Assembly (NCBI RefSeq): GCF_949987515.2 | Contig: NC_082684.1 | Span: 50,620,006-50,684,005 of the forward strand | Length of the DNA stretch: 64,000 nt | Direction of reading: 5' to 3' | Source of the DNA: Delphinus delphis | Lineage: Eukaryota; Chordata; Mammalia; Artiodactyla; Delphinidae | Shown: positions 21,998 to 34,124 of the stretch, in pieces | How positions within the stretch are numbered: position 1 is the stretch's first letter | Layout of the letters: every line of letters starts with the position of its first letter | Program-made: the position numbers and the translations under genes | Notes under the pieces: model-generated | Seen by the model: only the letters and a program-made list of their open reading frames with translations | Database searches by the model: none | Told to the model about the DNA's origin: nothing

Positions 21998-23574
21998 GGC
22001 CTGAGTTTCTGGGTCTTCCTGCCTGTTCTTCCCTCTCCCCTTCCCTTCCCTGCTGTAGAAGAAGGTGTGGTGTGCAGTTGTTTGCAATATAGGTGACCCT
22101 GGCAGGGACCCTGCCCCAAGCCCCAGTACAATCCCTGAATGCCTGGCTCACTCAGGGGCACGGGGAAAAGATTGAAGCTCTGCATTTTCTGTGCCATCTG
22201 GTGTTTCCAGTTGATGATACATTTTCACAGAATAAAAAGGTTAGAGAATGGAACTGCGAGGTGAAAATAGCAGCCGGATGCTGACTTGACACACTGACCT
22301 TGACCAAATCATCCAGTGACTCGTCCTTAGCACTCAGTGTTCCTCCAGAATAATCTCCCGAGTGAGTGGTGGGTGTCATGAGTAAACTGCTTAGACATCA
22401 CAGGGGGAAGGCGACAGAATTGTGCAAAGTCTGTGCTCGTCTCTCCCCAAGTGAACCCACATTGCTGAACACCAGCGTACGTCTGAGCTGTGGTTTCCTC
22501 CTTGTTCTGAAATATGGTTTCTAGAAGAGAACGCTTGTGAATGGCTTCTTGTTCACATCTTCCTCAGGGACTGCTAGCTGTTGCCTGACGACTGTCCGGA
22601 AAAGCAAGGTTTCCGACGAGGTCTTTGCAAAGAGTCTTCACAAAGTGTACTCACCCAGTCCCTCCAGGGAACTGAGCACATGGGCATCAGCACAGCAGAG
22701 AAATGCAAACCAAACAAGTCAGAGATTTTCCAGGCAGGCCAAGCTTCTGGGCCTCGGCATTCTGAAAAGCCCAGGACAATTCATGTGTTTTCCAAGTGGC
22801 ACCCTCTGAACCCTCCCCGAGAGGCAGTCATGGTCTCTGAGGGGAGATAATAGCTGGGCCTCCTGGGTGAGTGAGTCTCGCCAACTGTCAGGCTGGCTTA
22901 CGACCTAGAAATGGAAACAGGAAGTGGCTTAGCAATATAAAGAGTACAGCTGAGGCAGGGCTGCAGAAGGTCTCCTCAGAGGAGATGGTGTGCCGTGGGC
23001 CGACGTGAAGCCTGGCATCTTTTCTTTCTCTCCATCACCGTGATGCCTTCTGGCATCATGGCGGGGCTGAATTGTCTGGATGGGGGATGAGATGTCTTCC
23101 TGGGGGTGGTGTACAGGGGCGGCGGAGGGGGACCACTGTGGATCAGTGGCCTCTCTCCGGAGTGAGACCATCTGTGGGATGCCACAGCCCCTTTCCACCT
23201 CCTCTTTGCAAGTGGGATAAGTTTTGCTGGGCCTTATAGTCTAAACTCTTAAGGCGCTTTCAGTAGTTCTCGGAGGGTACTCTGAGTCCATGGGGGAAGG
23301 ATTTCTTTGCGTTTGTGCCGAGAATCAAGTTCACTGTCATCCTTTGATTCCCAGAGGAGGATCCTGGCTAGGGAGGCTGCCCCTGCGCTGGGCGTGGCCC
23401 TGGGTGATTCTAGCTGCAGGTGGTTGATCCAGGTAGAGAGGACAGTCCCACTCAGGGGTCACTCCATCTACAAAACACCTCCTGAGGACCCTCTTGGGAC
23501 CAGTTTCTCAAAGTGTGGTCCTCAGGCCACCAGCAGCAGAATCATGGGGTAGAAGTGGTGGGGGGGGGGGTGTT
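21998..23574. other. Non-coding stretch with one GC-rich block
   Basis: No gene recognised. The block 22929-23200 is GC-richer and open in two minus-strand frames (89 and 69 codons, the second Pro/Ser-rich), but I recognise no protein. A MER5-like remnant starts near 23495 ('ctcaaagtgtggtcctcagg') and is interrupted by a G10 run (23561-23570) and the next SINE. Confidence 0.45.
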
Positions 23575-23588
23575 AAAAAGGCTGGTGC

Positions 23589-23789
23589 AGGCTTCCCTGG
23601 TGGCACAAGTGGTTGAGAGTCCGCCTGCCGATGCAGGGGACACGGTTTGTGCCCCGGTCCGGGAGGATCCCACATGCCGCGGAGCGGCTGGGCCCATGAG
23701 CCATGGCCGCTGAGCGTGCGCGTCCAGAGCCTGTGCTCCGCAACGGGAGAAGCCACAACAGTGAGAGGCCCGCGTACCGCAAAAAAAAA
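23589..23789 (+). mobile_element. Young tRNA-derived SINE (CHR-type, GC-rich)
   Basis: Head 'aggcttccctggtggcacaa', body 'gcggagcggctgggcccatg', end 'cgcgtaccgc' plus poly(A). A perfect 14-bp target duplication, 'aaaaaggctggtgc', lies at 23575-23588 and 23790-23803. It inserted into a MER5-like remnant. Long frames here are SINE translations. Confidence 0.97.
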
Positions 23790-23803
23790 AAAAAGGCTGG
23801 TGC

Positions 23804-25704
23804 TTCGCCCCCTCTGCAGACCTCCAGATTCTAAATTTCTCGGAGAAAGTCCTAGAAATCTGTCTTCCCTGAAGCGCCCCCTTCCCCAGGTTGACCAACA
23901 TGGTGAAATTTAAGAACATTTCTTTATACCAATCCTGGTCTCCTTTATTATCCTTTTCATGAAAATAATATTTCCCTTTCAAACTTTTGTGACCTCTGAA
24001 AATGAAATCTGAAGCAGAGGGATCTACTCACATAAGAAACATCACCTGGGGCCTTAATTGGCAGGCTTGGATTGCTGATTCTATCAGGGGATTTGAAGGA
24101 AGCCAACCTTTGATCATCAGTCTGCCCGTATCTGCTGTTCCACTGACTTGTTACTATGAAAGGTGCCAGCCCAGCTCTTCCTTCTCTCCTCTTTCTGCCA
24201 GAAAATGGGTTTCCCATCCTTGGAAGTTGTGCTCTCGGAGTCCTTTAGCATAGGGGCGACTGAAAATAAACTTCTTCAGGTCCCCTGATGGAACAAGAGT
24301 GGCATTCATAGGTGTTTCCACAGAAAAAAACACTGACCCCAAGAAAATGTCCAAGGATGACATCACAAAGACGTCAGGAAAACACCAATCGCCCTTAGTG
24401 CTGCCCAGCCCTTGGTCCTCCCCTGCCATCTCCAGCCCTCTCAGAGCTCTTCCCATATGAGTGTGTGGCAGGTAAAGTAGCTCTCTGGGTGGGGTGGGGG
24501 GGGACCCAAAAACCCTAATTTGTAGTATTTGCCAATTTCCACAGTGTCAATACTCCCACCATGGCAGGTTTCAAGTTACTAATGGTTTCACAACTGACTC
24601 ACAGAATTCTTGAATATTTAATCATCAGCCGTCCCAAACGAGGAGGAGACAGCACCGAATCCTCTCAGCCCTGCCCGAGAAAATCCCCGCGCCATACCCA
24701 GGGCGAGCATCACTTTTCGCTTCTTGGTCAGAAGGAGTGGTTGAAGGAGGCCCAGACTGTGATGACTAAATTTCTTCATGGTGAATGTGGAAGGACAGGA
24801 GGCAGGGGCGGGTTTGGGGTCTGTCAAGTTGGAGACAAGTCTTCATTTCTCCATCCTGGTCTCGCCTCTCCCGGGACCGGGGGGCTCGGAGGGAACTGTG
24901 TGCTCAGGGCTGCTGGTCAGCGTAAGTCAGTGTAAGCCCTCTCAGGGTTCCCACCTCTCTCTCTCCTTTAAAACCCTGTGCTCCCATGCCAGAGCACAGA
25001 TTGCTCCTTCCTTAATGGGACAAGGTTAAAATGGAGGGTTTGGGAGCCATTCCGGATGCTGGGTCCTGCCTTTCGGCTTGGGTGGTGGGAAAATGGACTC
25101 CTCAGAAAGCTGGCTTCAGGAAGACTCTCTTTCCAAGACCTCAAGGCTGAGCAGCCCGGGCTGACGGTTTCTTGATTTTTTAGGGAGTCTTAAGAATGGC
25201 AGGAGTGGGGCAGATAGTTCTCACAAAGCTGAGTGGGACCAAATTTGCCCACAGCCTGTGACACCAGAGATCACACAACCCTTCCTTCCCCTTTAGAGCC
25301 GGGGATGGCGTCAGGCCAGACCAAGGGGAAGATGGTGACCTACTTTTCCTCCTCAAACACTGGGCAGCCGGTTACATTTTCAGATCTAAATCTCACCCAC
25401 ACTGCAGCAGTTTCTGTTCCCCTGCCCTCCTGGGTGTGTTTCTGGCTGCCGCGGGCTTCGTAAAGCGGAGTTTAGCCTGGGAGTCCTCGTCAGAGAGGCT
25501 GCTCTGACGGCCCTGACCCCATCCCTCCCAGACCTCGGCGGGGGCGCTCTGGTTGCCCAGACCCTGGCAGGTGCAGCGCACAGGAGGAGCTGGTCTTGGG
25601 GGGGTCAGTTAAAGAAAAGTCCCATTGGAAATGGCCTTGAGTCTAGGGCCTCCCTAGTATTCTAATCACTCAGTCAGTCAGTTAACAAATAGTTATTGAG
25701 GGTC
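23804..25704. other. Non-coding stretch, nothing recognised
   Basis: About 1.9 kb without clear repeats. Frames at 24154-24456 (minus, 100 codons) and 24561-24935 (plus, 124 codons) are the longest. Neither shows a known domain or convincing splice sites. Confidence 0.45.
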
Positions 25705-26248
25705 TGTGAAGGCGTTCAGAACATGCCACCCCAAAATATGCCGCTTGTATTGATTAATTTGAGCTGAAGTCACCTGAGAAACAGCAGATGCAGGAAGGGC
25801 TCTCTGACATCCCTCTTTCTACCTAAAAGCAGGTCACAAAATTTTCCCCCGAGAAAGGTGCCCTCCCTGCACCAGGAAGAGTAGAACGTTCTTATCACCA
25901 GAGACTGGGAGAAGATGCGCAAATGGACCTGTACAAAAAAACCTACTAAAATGACGCTTATCTTCCATATATTTCCTAGTCGCTGGACCACAATTTACTG
26001 CCCCAGCCAAGCCCCTTTGTCTTGTCACATCCCCACACCGTATTGTTCTTTGTTTAAAAAGGTGCATCAGCTTCAGGGCCCAATGGCTTCTTCAGGTCTT
26101 CATTTTCCTTTTGAAGATTCCTGTATACATGTAAAAATAGTACATAAAATTATATTTTTTTCTCCTGTTAATCTGTCTTATGTCAGCTTAAGTCTTAGGT
26201 CTAGCTCCAGAGCCTAAAAGGGTAGAAGGAAGCACTTCCTCCCCTACA
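25705..26248 (+). mobile_element. ERV LTR (unassigned family E)
   Basis: The boundaries read 'tgtgaaggcgttcagaacat' and 'cctcccctaca', giving TG...CA ends. Near the 3' end an AT-rich 'acataaaattatattttttt' and 'ctcctgttaatctgtcttat' resemble the polyadenylation/U5 region of an LTR in sense orientation. It interrupts an older MIR/L2-like sequence ('aacaaatagttattgagggt' before, 'gtgggcaaggcagagctcct' after). No clear target duplication is seen, so the exact ends are provisional. Confidence 0.65.
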
Positions 26249-27688
26249 CCAGCTATGGAGATGACGGTGGGCAAGGCAGAGCTCCTGCCCTCCTGGAGCT
26301 GACTGTGTAATTTACAGGCAAGGTGGTCCTTACACAAGTAACTTCAGCTAATTCAATAATGACTAGGGTGCAAAGGGCTTTGAAGGAGAAGCACAAGGTG
26401 CAACGGGAGCATAAGACAAGAGGCTAATGCAAGCTGAGGAGTCCGGGGAGGGTTCCTTGAGGGACTGAGGTTGAAGCTGAGACCTGAGGGATGATTCAAA
26501 TGCAGTGGAATGTGGGGCTGGAAGGGGAGATCTTATGGGACACAAAGAATTTATGCTTCAGAAATATTTTTTTCTCAAGGGTGAGTTTGGGAATTTAGAT
26601 GATAACTGTCTTCCCTTAATATACAGTGTGATGGTGGAGATCACTCTTTGCCCTCCAGCATTTCTTCTTCTTTTCTTCATAACACATTCCCAGTTGTTGC
26701 TAGGTACATAACTACCCAGAGAAAATATTATATGGCCACCTTACTAAGTTCCGGCCAATGAGGTGTAAGCAAAAGTAATGTGTGGGGTCTCTGAGAGGTC
26801 TTTTCTCTGTTACCTGGAATCTGGATGTGAAGACTGGAGGCCGAAGAGCTGTCGGGGACCAAGAGGAGACATGCTAAGGTTGAGGATGCAAAGTTTTAAG
26901 TGCAGTCTGGTTTCCTGATGACCACGGGATTGCCATACCGGCCCTGTATTGCCTATCTCCAGACTCCTTTTACGGACAGGAGAAATGAAGGTCAATCTTC
27001 ACAAAGTCTCTATTACTTTTGGATTTTCTGCTATACAAAGCCAAATATAATCCCAGCTATTACACACAACTGCCTTCCAGCCTAATGAAGAGATCATTTG
27101 TATACACTACCCACAAATTATCTATTTTATGGAGAAGTCTATGATAATAGTATCTCATTTCCCAGCCCCCTTCACCCCCTTTCTTGACCCATTGTCTGCT
27201 CTTTGCTCCGTGCACCTCCTCTCTTTCCTGACTCTCACACCAAAGCTAGGCCTGACCTCAGTGTTTCCGCTTCCATGAATGACAAGCCCACGGCCCAAAT
27301 GTTCTCGGAGCTCCTGCTACCTTCCCTTCGTGGCTGCCTGGCAAGAGTCCCAGTGCAGAGAGTCACAGGCAGGCCAGGGAAGCAGCCAGACTTCCGTGCT
27401 CCTGCACCCCTTCCCAAGGAGGTGTGAAGAGTTAGAATAATCAGGCAAAGCTGAGAACTTGCACCAACTTGGAGAAATCACGAGAATGATTAACAGGACC
27501 TCCCTGCATTGAGTTTTTCAGGCTGTGCAAGCTTTAATTGGTCTGTTTCCCCAGCCTCTGGCTAACTGAGTCCAAGAGGTCGAGATTCAAAGGGAGAAGG
27601 TCTATGTGTCTGGTTATAAACTGGGGGTACTGGCCAGGGTGAGTGCAGACCTCGGCCCTCGGCCTGCGGGGGACAGATGAGTGAGGCC
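26249..27688. other. Non-coding stretch with ancient repeats
   Basis: Sequence at 26250-26510 continues an old MIR/L2-like element. Sequence at 26630-27065 ('aagttccggccaatgaggtg', 'ctgctatacaaagccaaata') looks like an ancient LTR or DNA-transposon remnant of unassigned family. The rest is unique, with no exon recognised. Confidence 0.45.
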
Positions 27689-28220
27689 TGGTGTGCGTTG
27701 AATTAGATCCCTTCCACCAAAAACTACGTTGAAGTCCTAAACCCCTGGTATCTCAGAATGTGACCTTATTTGGAGGTAGGATCTTTGCAGAAGTAATCAA
27801 GTTGAAATGAAGTCATTAGGTTGGGCCCTAACCCAATATGACTTGTGTCTTCATAAAAAGGGGAAATTTGGAGGCAGACAAGCACATAGGGAGAACACCG
27901 GGTGGAGAATGAATTCAGAGATGGGGGTGATTTCTACAAGCCAAGGAACTCCAAAGACTGCCACTCACTCACCCTAAGCCAGAAGAGAGGCATGGGACCA
28001 ATTCTCCCTCACAGCCTTCAGTTTTCAGTAAGCAATAATCACACCTTGGATGAACCTCCTCAGCCACTGTGCAGAGCTCCTCACAGCCTTCAGAAGAAAC
28101 CAACCCCGTGACACCTTTATCTCAGCCTTCTAGCTTCCAGAACTTTGAGGTAATAAATTTTGGTTGTTTAAGCCACACAGTTTGCAGTACTTGGTTAGGG
28201 CAACCCTAGCAACTCATACG
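27689..28220 (+). repeat. MaLR/MLT1-type LTR
   Basis: The sense order of a MaLR LTR is clear: 'gttgaagtcctaaacccctg', 'atgtgaccttatttggaggt', 'caatatgacttgtgtcttca', then 'ccagaactttgaggtaataa' and 'gcaaccctagcaactcata'. It is the inverted relative of 2593-3150 and the better preserved of the two. No internal sequence. Confidence 0.82.
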
Positions 28221-29884
28221 AGGTCCCCTAAGTGCCAGTAACAAATGCGTTTGGTGACAGCCACTGGTCTCAAACGATTGTCCTGCTGCCTCACATCGGG
28301 GTAGGAAGACATTAAGAGCAGCTGGAGTCTCCCTTGGTCATTCCTCTCAACAGAGAACCCCAGGGAGTCCTCTTTCCCGCTGCAGGCAGGCAGGCACTGG
28401 CACACGGAGTGAGATCAGAAGAGGCTTTTCTGCTCTCCCCCTGGGAGTCGTGTTAAACAGGGTTACTTCCCAAGGGTGAAGGGCTGACACTAACTGGCAA
28501 AGTCTGTTTGTGAATACCTATCTATCTATCTATCCATCTATCTATTTATCTATCTATCTATCATCTCTGTATTTTTTCATTTTCCTGGCAGAAAATCAAT
28601 ATCTAGATGGGCAAGAATCTTGCAAGTTCTGCAGTCTTTTCAGACCCCCACTGAAGTCTTTCTCTGTTGAATGATTCTTGTGTGTGTACAAACACACACA
28701 TGAAAGAACTGCATGCGGTCTCTCCTGCCCCTGTCTCCCTGGTCACACACACACTTGGCTTTCCACCTGGGGGATTGGAAGGCGGAAGGGATGGGGGAAG
28801 AGGAAGAAAGGACATAAAAAGGCTCTGCAGAAGTAGGCCGGCCAGCCAAGTAACCACGGCTGGCTCCCCCTGTCCACCCACTGATACCATGTCTTGTCAC
28901 CACGGTCTAGGCTGAGGCTGCTTTGGGCACATGGGGCATTTTGTGAAGCAGAGTGAGGACTTGTAGCTACTAAGCATCTGTGTTGCTTCTTGTTCTTCTG
29001 ATAGTCCTTCATTTTTACTCTTTACGCCTCACTGTAAGCAGATGTTAACCCCATTTTTAAGAGACTGAATCTGGGACCCAGCAATTCACCCCGAGGCACC
29101 TGAATAAGAGGCTGGGCTATGCGATTCTGAAAAGTTCACTCTGTGGCCCACGGTCCACAGCACACTGATTATGAAGGTCCCAGAAGCCTGTGCTAAGTGG
29201 GCATAGAGATTGTTTCCTGGGTAAGGAAATTTGTATTTCCTTTCTCAGTTATTCAACAGTAATGCTTCGCGTTGAGTTTATAGTGTTGGCTACAAAGAAG
29301 ATGATCATGATAATCAGTCAAAGGTGTGTGGAAATTGAGGGAAAGCCATTTGTAGAATACATATGGTGGCCTGCACTGTGCCAGGCTTGTGGAGAACACA
29401 AATGTGTGCCTTGCTTTTTAGGGACCTAAAGTCTAAATGGGAAGATCAAACTAAACTCCTGAGAAACAAGTTGACAACTGGTGTTTCTCTAAACTCAAAG
29501 TGGCTTTATTCAGGATTTGCTGGTAATAAACACAGAGACCCCTCAAATTGTCTCAAGGAAATAGGGATGGATTGTAAAAAATCCATGTGGTTGGCGCTAA
29601 GGCCTGGAGAGCCTTCTCCGCCCCTCTCATGGAGGGGCCCAGCCCCCTCTCTTGGTGCCTCTGCGCTTTCCCTGCATCTGGCCCCTGCTCCTCTCTCTAA
29701 TGAGTTCAGTTTCATGTCTGTCCTACCCCAGCTTACCCATAGCTTCCACCTGTTCTGATTCCACCTCAAGGCATCCTTTTAGCTTTAACTACCATCCCAA
29801 GCAGTATAGTCTTCCTGTATTTGGTAGTTGTTTGGTGGTTCTTTCTACATTTGATTGGCCCAGCCTCTAGACCTCTGTGAGCCT
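28221..29884. other. Non-coding stretch with a tetranucleotide repeat
   Basis: Unique sequence except for the TATC repeat at 28518-28563. An old MIR/L2-like remnant sits near 29340-29440 ('gcactgtgccaggcttgtgg'). No gene recognised. Confidence 0.5.
28518..28563. repeat. (CTAT)n microsatellite
   Basis: About eleven CTAT units with two single-base interruptions ('tatccatcta', 'tatttatc'). A tetranucleotide run of this type is usually length-polymorphic. Confidence 0.93.
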
Positions 29885-29898
29885 AGATTTGGTTATCC

Positions 29899-30046
29899 TT
29901 TTTTTTAAATTAATTTTTATTGGAGTATAGTTGCTTTACAATGCTGTGTTAGTTTCTACCGTACAGCAAAATGAATCAGCTATGCATATACATATATCCC
30001 CTCTTTTTCGGATTTCCTTCCCTTTTAGGTCACCACAGTGTATTAA
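29899..30046 (-). mobile_element. 5'-truncated L1 3' end
   Basis: A T-rich start (the poly(A) tail on the minus strand) is followed by L1 3'UTR sequence 'attggagtatagttgcttta' and 'gaatcagctatgcatataca'. A perfect 14-bp target duplication, 'agatttggttatcc', lies at 29885-29898 and 30047-30060. It is a very short recent insertion of the same L1 lineage as 47089-47273. Confidence 0.94.
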
Positions 30047-30329
30047 AGATTTGGTTATCCTCGGATCACTTGCCATCCCTGAAAGTCCTGTCAGCTGTGG
30101 CCAGGAGTAGTGAATCACAAGACCACCTAAAGTGTTATGTGCAGATAGACACCTAAAACAATTCCAGTATGGGGGCTATTGGTTATAAAGTCAACCACAG
30201 GCTGTAGAAAAGAGAAATCACTCTGAGCTAGAGAGAGTAGGCTTCCCAGGGCAGTGAGATGGCTGGAGTTTCAACACATGGTATTTGCGTCATGAGAGGG
30301 AAGGAGAAAGCTGAAGTGAGCGCTGTGGC

Positions 30330-30720
30330 AAATTGTAGCAGTATTCACAGTTATGTTTCCCCTCCGTATGGAAGGATTATCCATCCCTCCCCAGATGACA
30401 GCAGACTTGGACATGTGACACTTTTGCCAATGAAATGTGAGTAAAATGAATGTATGTCATTTCTAGGCAAAAGCTTTGATAACTGAACCATGGTTCTCCA
30501 TGTTCTCTTTTCCCTTTGCTTTGAGAACATCACTGTCCCAAATAGGGAACTCTCCATCGGCTTGGGTTGCAGCATGAAAACAACTTGGAGCAGAGCCAGA
30601 GCAAGTCCATGATGGATATATGCATAATGTAAATAAGATATAACCCTCTCTTGTGTGAAGTCACTGAGATTTTGGAGCCATTTGTTACTGCAGCATAGCA
30701 TAGCCTAGCCTGACTTGTAC
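30330..30720 (-). repeat. Ancient LTR-like repeat (family D)
   Basis: The right end reads 'ttgttactgcagcatagcat', whose reverse complement matches the opening of the block at 20720. It is therefore an inverted copy of the same old family. Diverged, with no coding content. Confidence 0.55.
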
Positions 30721-31040
30721 AAAGATCAAGTTGTGTGCAGATAAATGGGAGAGAGAGAGCTGGAGGTGAAGACGTGATAAAAAATAGAGACAGGAATCCA
30801 GATATCAGAGAAGGAGGACTTAAGCAGGATAGCAGGAGAAGACCTGAAAAGAATGAGGGGACTTTAAGAGCCATTTTGAAGGAAGATGTACAAGGTTTTG
30901 GTAACAGATTGGAATAGGGAATAAAGAAGAGTAAAGAGTAAATAAATAAATACATAAACCCTTTATTTAATAGCTTATCACAGTTGAGAATTGGAACCAT
31001 TTTGAGAGAAAGATATCCTTTTTAAAAAATTTAATTTAAG

Positions 31041-31228
31041 GGCCTTTCCCGGTGGTCCAGTGGGTAAGACTTCATGCTCCCAGTGCAGGGAGCCTGGGTT
31101 CTATCCCTGGTTGGGGAACTAGATCCCGCATGCATGCTGCAACTAAGAGTTCACATGCCACAAATAAGACCCGGTGCAGCCAAATAAATAAATAATAAAA
31201 TTAATAAATATTAAAAAAATATTTTTTC
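31041..31228 (+). mobile_element. tRNA-derived SINE (older form)
   Basis: A diverged head 'gggcctttcccggtggtcca', then 'tgggttctatccctggttgg', 'gacccggtgcagcc' and an AAT-rich tail. Flanks 'atttaatttaa' (31029/30-31039) and (31229-31239) give an AT-rich target duplication. More decayed than the copies at 18643 or 37549. Confidence 0.87.
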
Positions 31229-31239
31229 ATTTAATTTAA

Positions 31240-33047
31240 AGTAGGGTGGACATCTAGCTAGTAATTTCCAGTAGGTACTTCGGATTGGGGTCAGGGCTAG
31301 TTGGGCCAGTGAGTTTTTGGAAACTGGTCTTTTGATCTGTAAACATCACAGGTTGTGAGAAATAGAACACAGATACCACATTTGTAGAGAGAAAGCAATA
31401 CTAGATGCACGGAAGGAAGAGGAGGGACTAAAACCAAGATCTTCCAGAAGCATCACTCCACTGCCTTATGGAGGTCCCAGGATGACTAAGTTGGCCCACA
31501 AGAGATTTCTCATCATCTGATCGAGCAGGGCTCTCAGGCAGGCCTGGCATGAAGTCTCACATGGGGTGGGGCGCTGACAAGGCCTCCCCTAGTGACCCTG
31601 GGACGACTGGGCTATTAACGTGGTAGATCGCACACAGTTAAATGGAATCCAGAGATGATTTTTCACTTTTCAAGGCTCATTCACATATACTGTCTCATTA
31701 ATGTCTCACTAAAAAAAACTCATAAAGTATGTATTATCTCCATAAAGCAGATGAAACAGAGGCTGGGGAGAAGCTACAGAACTCTCTGAGGCAGGACTCA
31801 AATGACATGTTAGCATGCCACGTCGTCTCTGTGATTCCACCTCAGCTTTCCTCTGAGAAGTCCCAGAATCACAGCACATACCCAGGAGCGCCCATTTGGA
31901 GACGTTGCAGAGTTTGGTTTGAGCACAGTTCAAGGCAAGGGGCAAGAAACCACGTAAAGTGATAATTTCCCAACTCTGAGGAGCTCTTCCTTTTCTGTGA
32001 GTTTAGTAACAGTTTAGCCTCTGTCCTCGTAAGCTTTCCAGAAGCAAGACCAGAACTGTCTTTAATACTAAGGGGAGACAGCATGGCTTTTGCATTAAGA
32101 AAGATTTGCATTGGTTTTGGGGAAACCACTAAAGCACATACTTGCATTTTCTCTTGCTTGGAGAGGTCACCCAAGAACTGGCCTCTCCCCCAACTTTTCT
32201 ATAGAATCTCTTTTACTGGAATGGTCTTCTCAGATCCCTCAGACTCCAAAAGACTGCATCCGGAAGTTCCCATGGGGAGGTTCTCATGATGGTAGCAGTG
32301 TGTGTGTAATTCTATTATATGCTCTTTGAGAGCAGTTGCTGCCATGTGAGAAGCACAATAGCACCCATTGTTCTGTTGTCGGAAACAGATTTCTGGCTCC
32401 AACTTCTTCATTTTCTTCTACTTCATGGTCTCCTTTAGAAGACCAAGGAACAACTGGAGAGATGAGGTTTTTGGCTCACGTATAATAGGTCCTGAGAGCG
32501 CCTCCAGCCCTGCCCCAGCTATACCAAATGAACTTGGCACTGTGTTGTACAGTCAAGACACCATGCCATTGCAGAGTGAGCACTGCCTGCACCACTGTCT
32601 CTAACTGATCCAGGAGAGCCAATCAAGCCCACCCCTCTGGCTTGTCTGCTTCCAGGGTGCTGAATTGAAACCCCTCCCTAGAGGAAGGTGACAACTGTAT
32701 TCTTGTTGGATCTTTAAAACAGGAAGCTAGGAAGTTTCCCAGAGGCTCTGAATCTGCACTTCAAGGGCAAAAAAAAAAAAAGCATTAACCTAGTTTAGCT
32801 ATATTTTAGGAAACGAATGCTGGGCACTGGAAAGCCCGTTTTGCTTCCAGCTATAGGTTTTCTGGAGAGAAAACAAGACAAAGTTCACCTCTGAGCACAT
32901 AGGATAGAGTGCATAGGATACAGCCTGTTGCTTAAGAACCCTGCAGTTTTGGACCCTCCAATGAGTGAGTCTGTCAGAAAGAGCACTTGTGACCATATTC
33001 TGTTGAATATATGCATTTGTAGGATGCTTTTGGCTCAGGCCCCTCCC
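31240..33047. other. Non-coding stretch with one MIR
   Basis: A MIR on the minus strand is likely at 31665-31810 ('catatactgtctcattaatg', 'tctccataaagcagatgaaa'). The rest, including 32080-32420, is unique sequence with only chance frames. A MER5-like trace lies near 32735-32765. Confidence 0.5.
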
Positions 33048-33062
33048 AAAGAGCCTCCTCTC

Positions 33063-33362
33063 CGGACTTCCCTGGTGGTCCAGTGGTTAAGAATCCGCCT
33101 TCCAATGCAGGGGACGCAGGTTTGATCCCTGGTCGGGGAATTAAGATCCCACGTGCCACGAGGCAACTAAGCCTGAGTGCCACAGCTACTGAGCCCATGC
33201 ACTCTAGAGCCCGAGCACCACAACTAGAGCGCAAAAGCCCACGTGCTGCAATGAAGATCTCGCGTGCCGCAGCTAAGACCTGATGCAGCCAAATAAATAG
33301 AAAGAAAGAAAAGAAAAACTTATGAAGGTGACCAGATATAAAATAAATTTTTTTTTTTTTAA
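33063..33362 (+). mobile_element. tRNA-derived SINE (long form)
   Basis: Head 'cggacttccctggtggtcca', B-box-like 'aggtttgatccctgg', and end 'gacctgatgcagccaaataa' followed by a long A/T-rich tail that includes 'gaaggtgaccagatataaaa'. Target duplication: 'aaagagcctcctctc' at 33048-33062 and 'aaagagcctcttctc' at 33363-33377, one mismatch. The extra non-A segment in the tail lies within the duplicated site, so it is part of the insertion or a later event. Confidence 0.93.
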
Positions 33363-33854
33363 AAAGAGCCTCTTCTCTTGGTGGTGTGTATGTGGCAGAC
33401 AGGGTTGTGCTGGTTTACCACGGAAGTGGATGGGGGTGGGAAGGACATATGAGTGCAGGCTCTGTCTTTGCCGCAGCCTCTGAAAACATCACATGGAAAC
33501 TCCATCCCAGCTGGGAAGCTAGAATCCTGGGAAATCACCTTTCACTTGAGGGAGCACCCTTGGGCTACAGAGCAGTCGCCAACAAGGAACACCATTTCTA
33601 CAGCTTTGTCAGGTTTATACATAATGCATTGTACGTGGTTAGCATTTGCAATGGCCACAGGTTCAAAACTTCTATAAAGGGAGCTAGTGCTTTCTAGCAG
33701 CCCACCAACAGAAATTTTTTCACTTAGGCCTGGAAACACACTTAGCCCTGTGCCCGTGAGGCTCTTGCCCCGGGCCTCCAGGGAAGCTTCCTCTTTTTTT
33801 TTTTCCCTGATTTGCCAGTCTCATCTCTCAATATACTTTATTTTTAGAGCAGTT

Positions 33855-33987
33855 TTATTTTATTTTGTTACTATTATTTTGTGGGAGCTGTACCACGCAG
33901 CACGTGGAACTTCCCCGACCAGGCATGGCACCCGTGCCCCCTGCCGTGGAAGTGCAGAGTCTTAACCACTGGACCACCTGGGAAGTC
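33855..33987 (-). mobile_element. tRNA-derived SINE (short, diverged)
   Basis: The reverse complement begins 'gacttcccaggtggtccagt' and continues 'ggttaagactctgcacttcc'. A T-rich stretch at 33855-33875 is the tail. Clear duplications are not visible, consistent with age. Confidence 0.82.
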
Positions 33988-34124
33988 TCCACAGTTTCCT
34001 GTCTTAAAGTGGTGTAGGACAAGGCCCTGTTGACTGGTAAGCTGGGGTTCGCCTTCATCTCTTTCTCTGGAAGGGGAAAAGAAAACAGCCAAGAAAAAAA
34101 AAGCCCAGCGTTTTCTCCTAATCC

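Noticed and set aside
28518..28563. Regularly spaced short repeats, CRISPR-like at first glance
   Set aside because: Simple tetranucleotide repeat with no spacers, in a mammalian genome.
30530..31000. 156-codon minus-strand frame with hydrophobic segments resembling membrane spans
   Set aside because: Hydrophobicity comes from T-rich antisense of purine-rich DNA and an ancient repeat. No protein family recognised.
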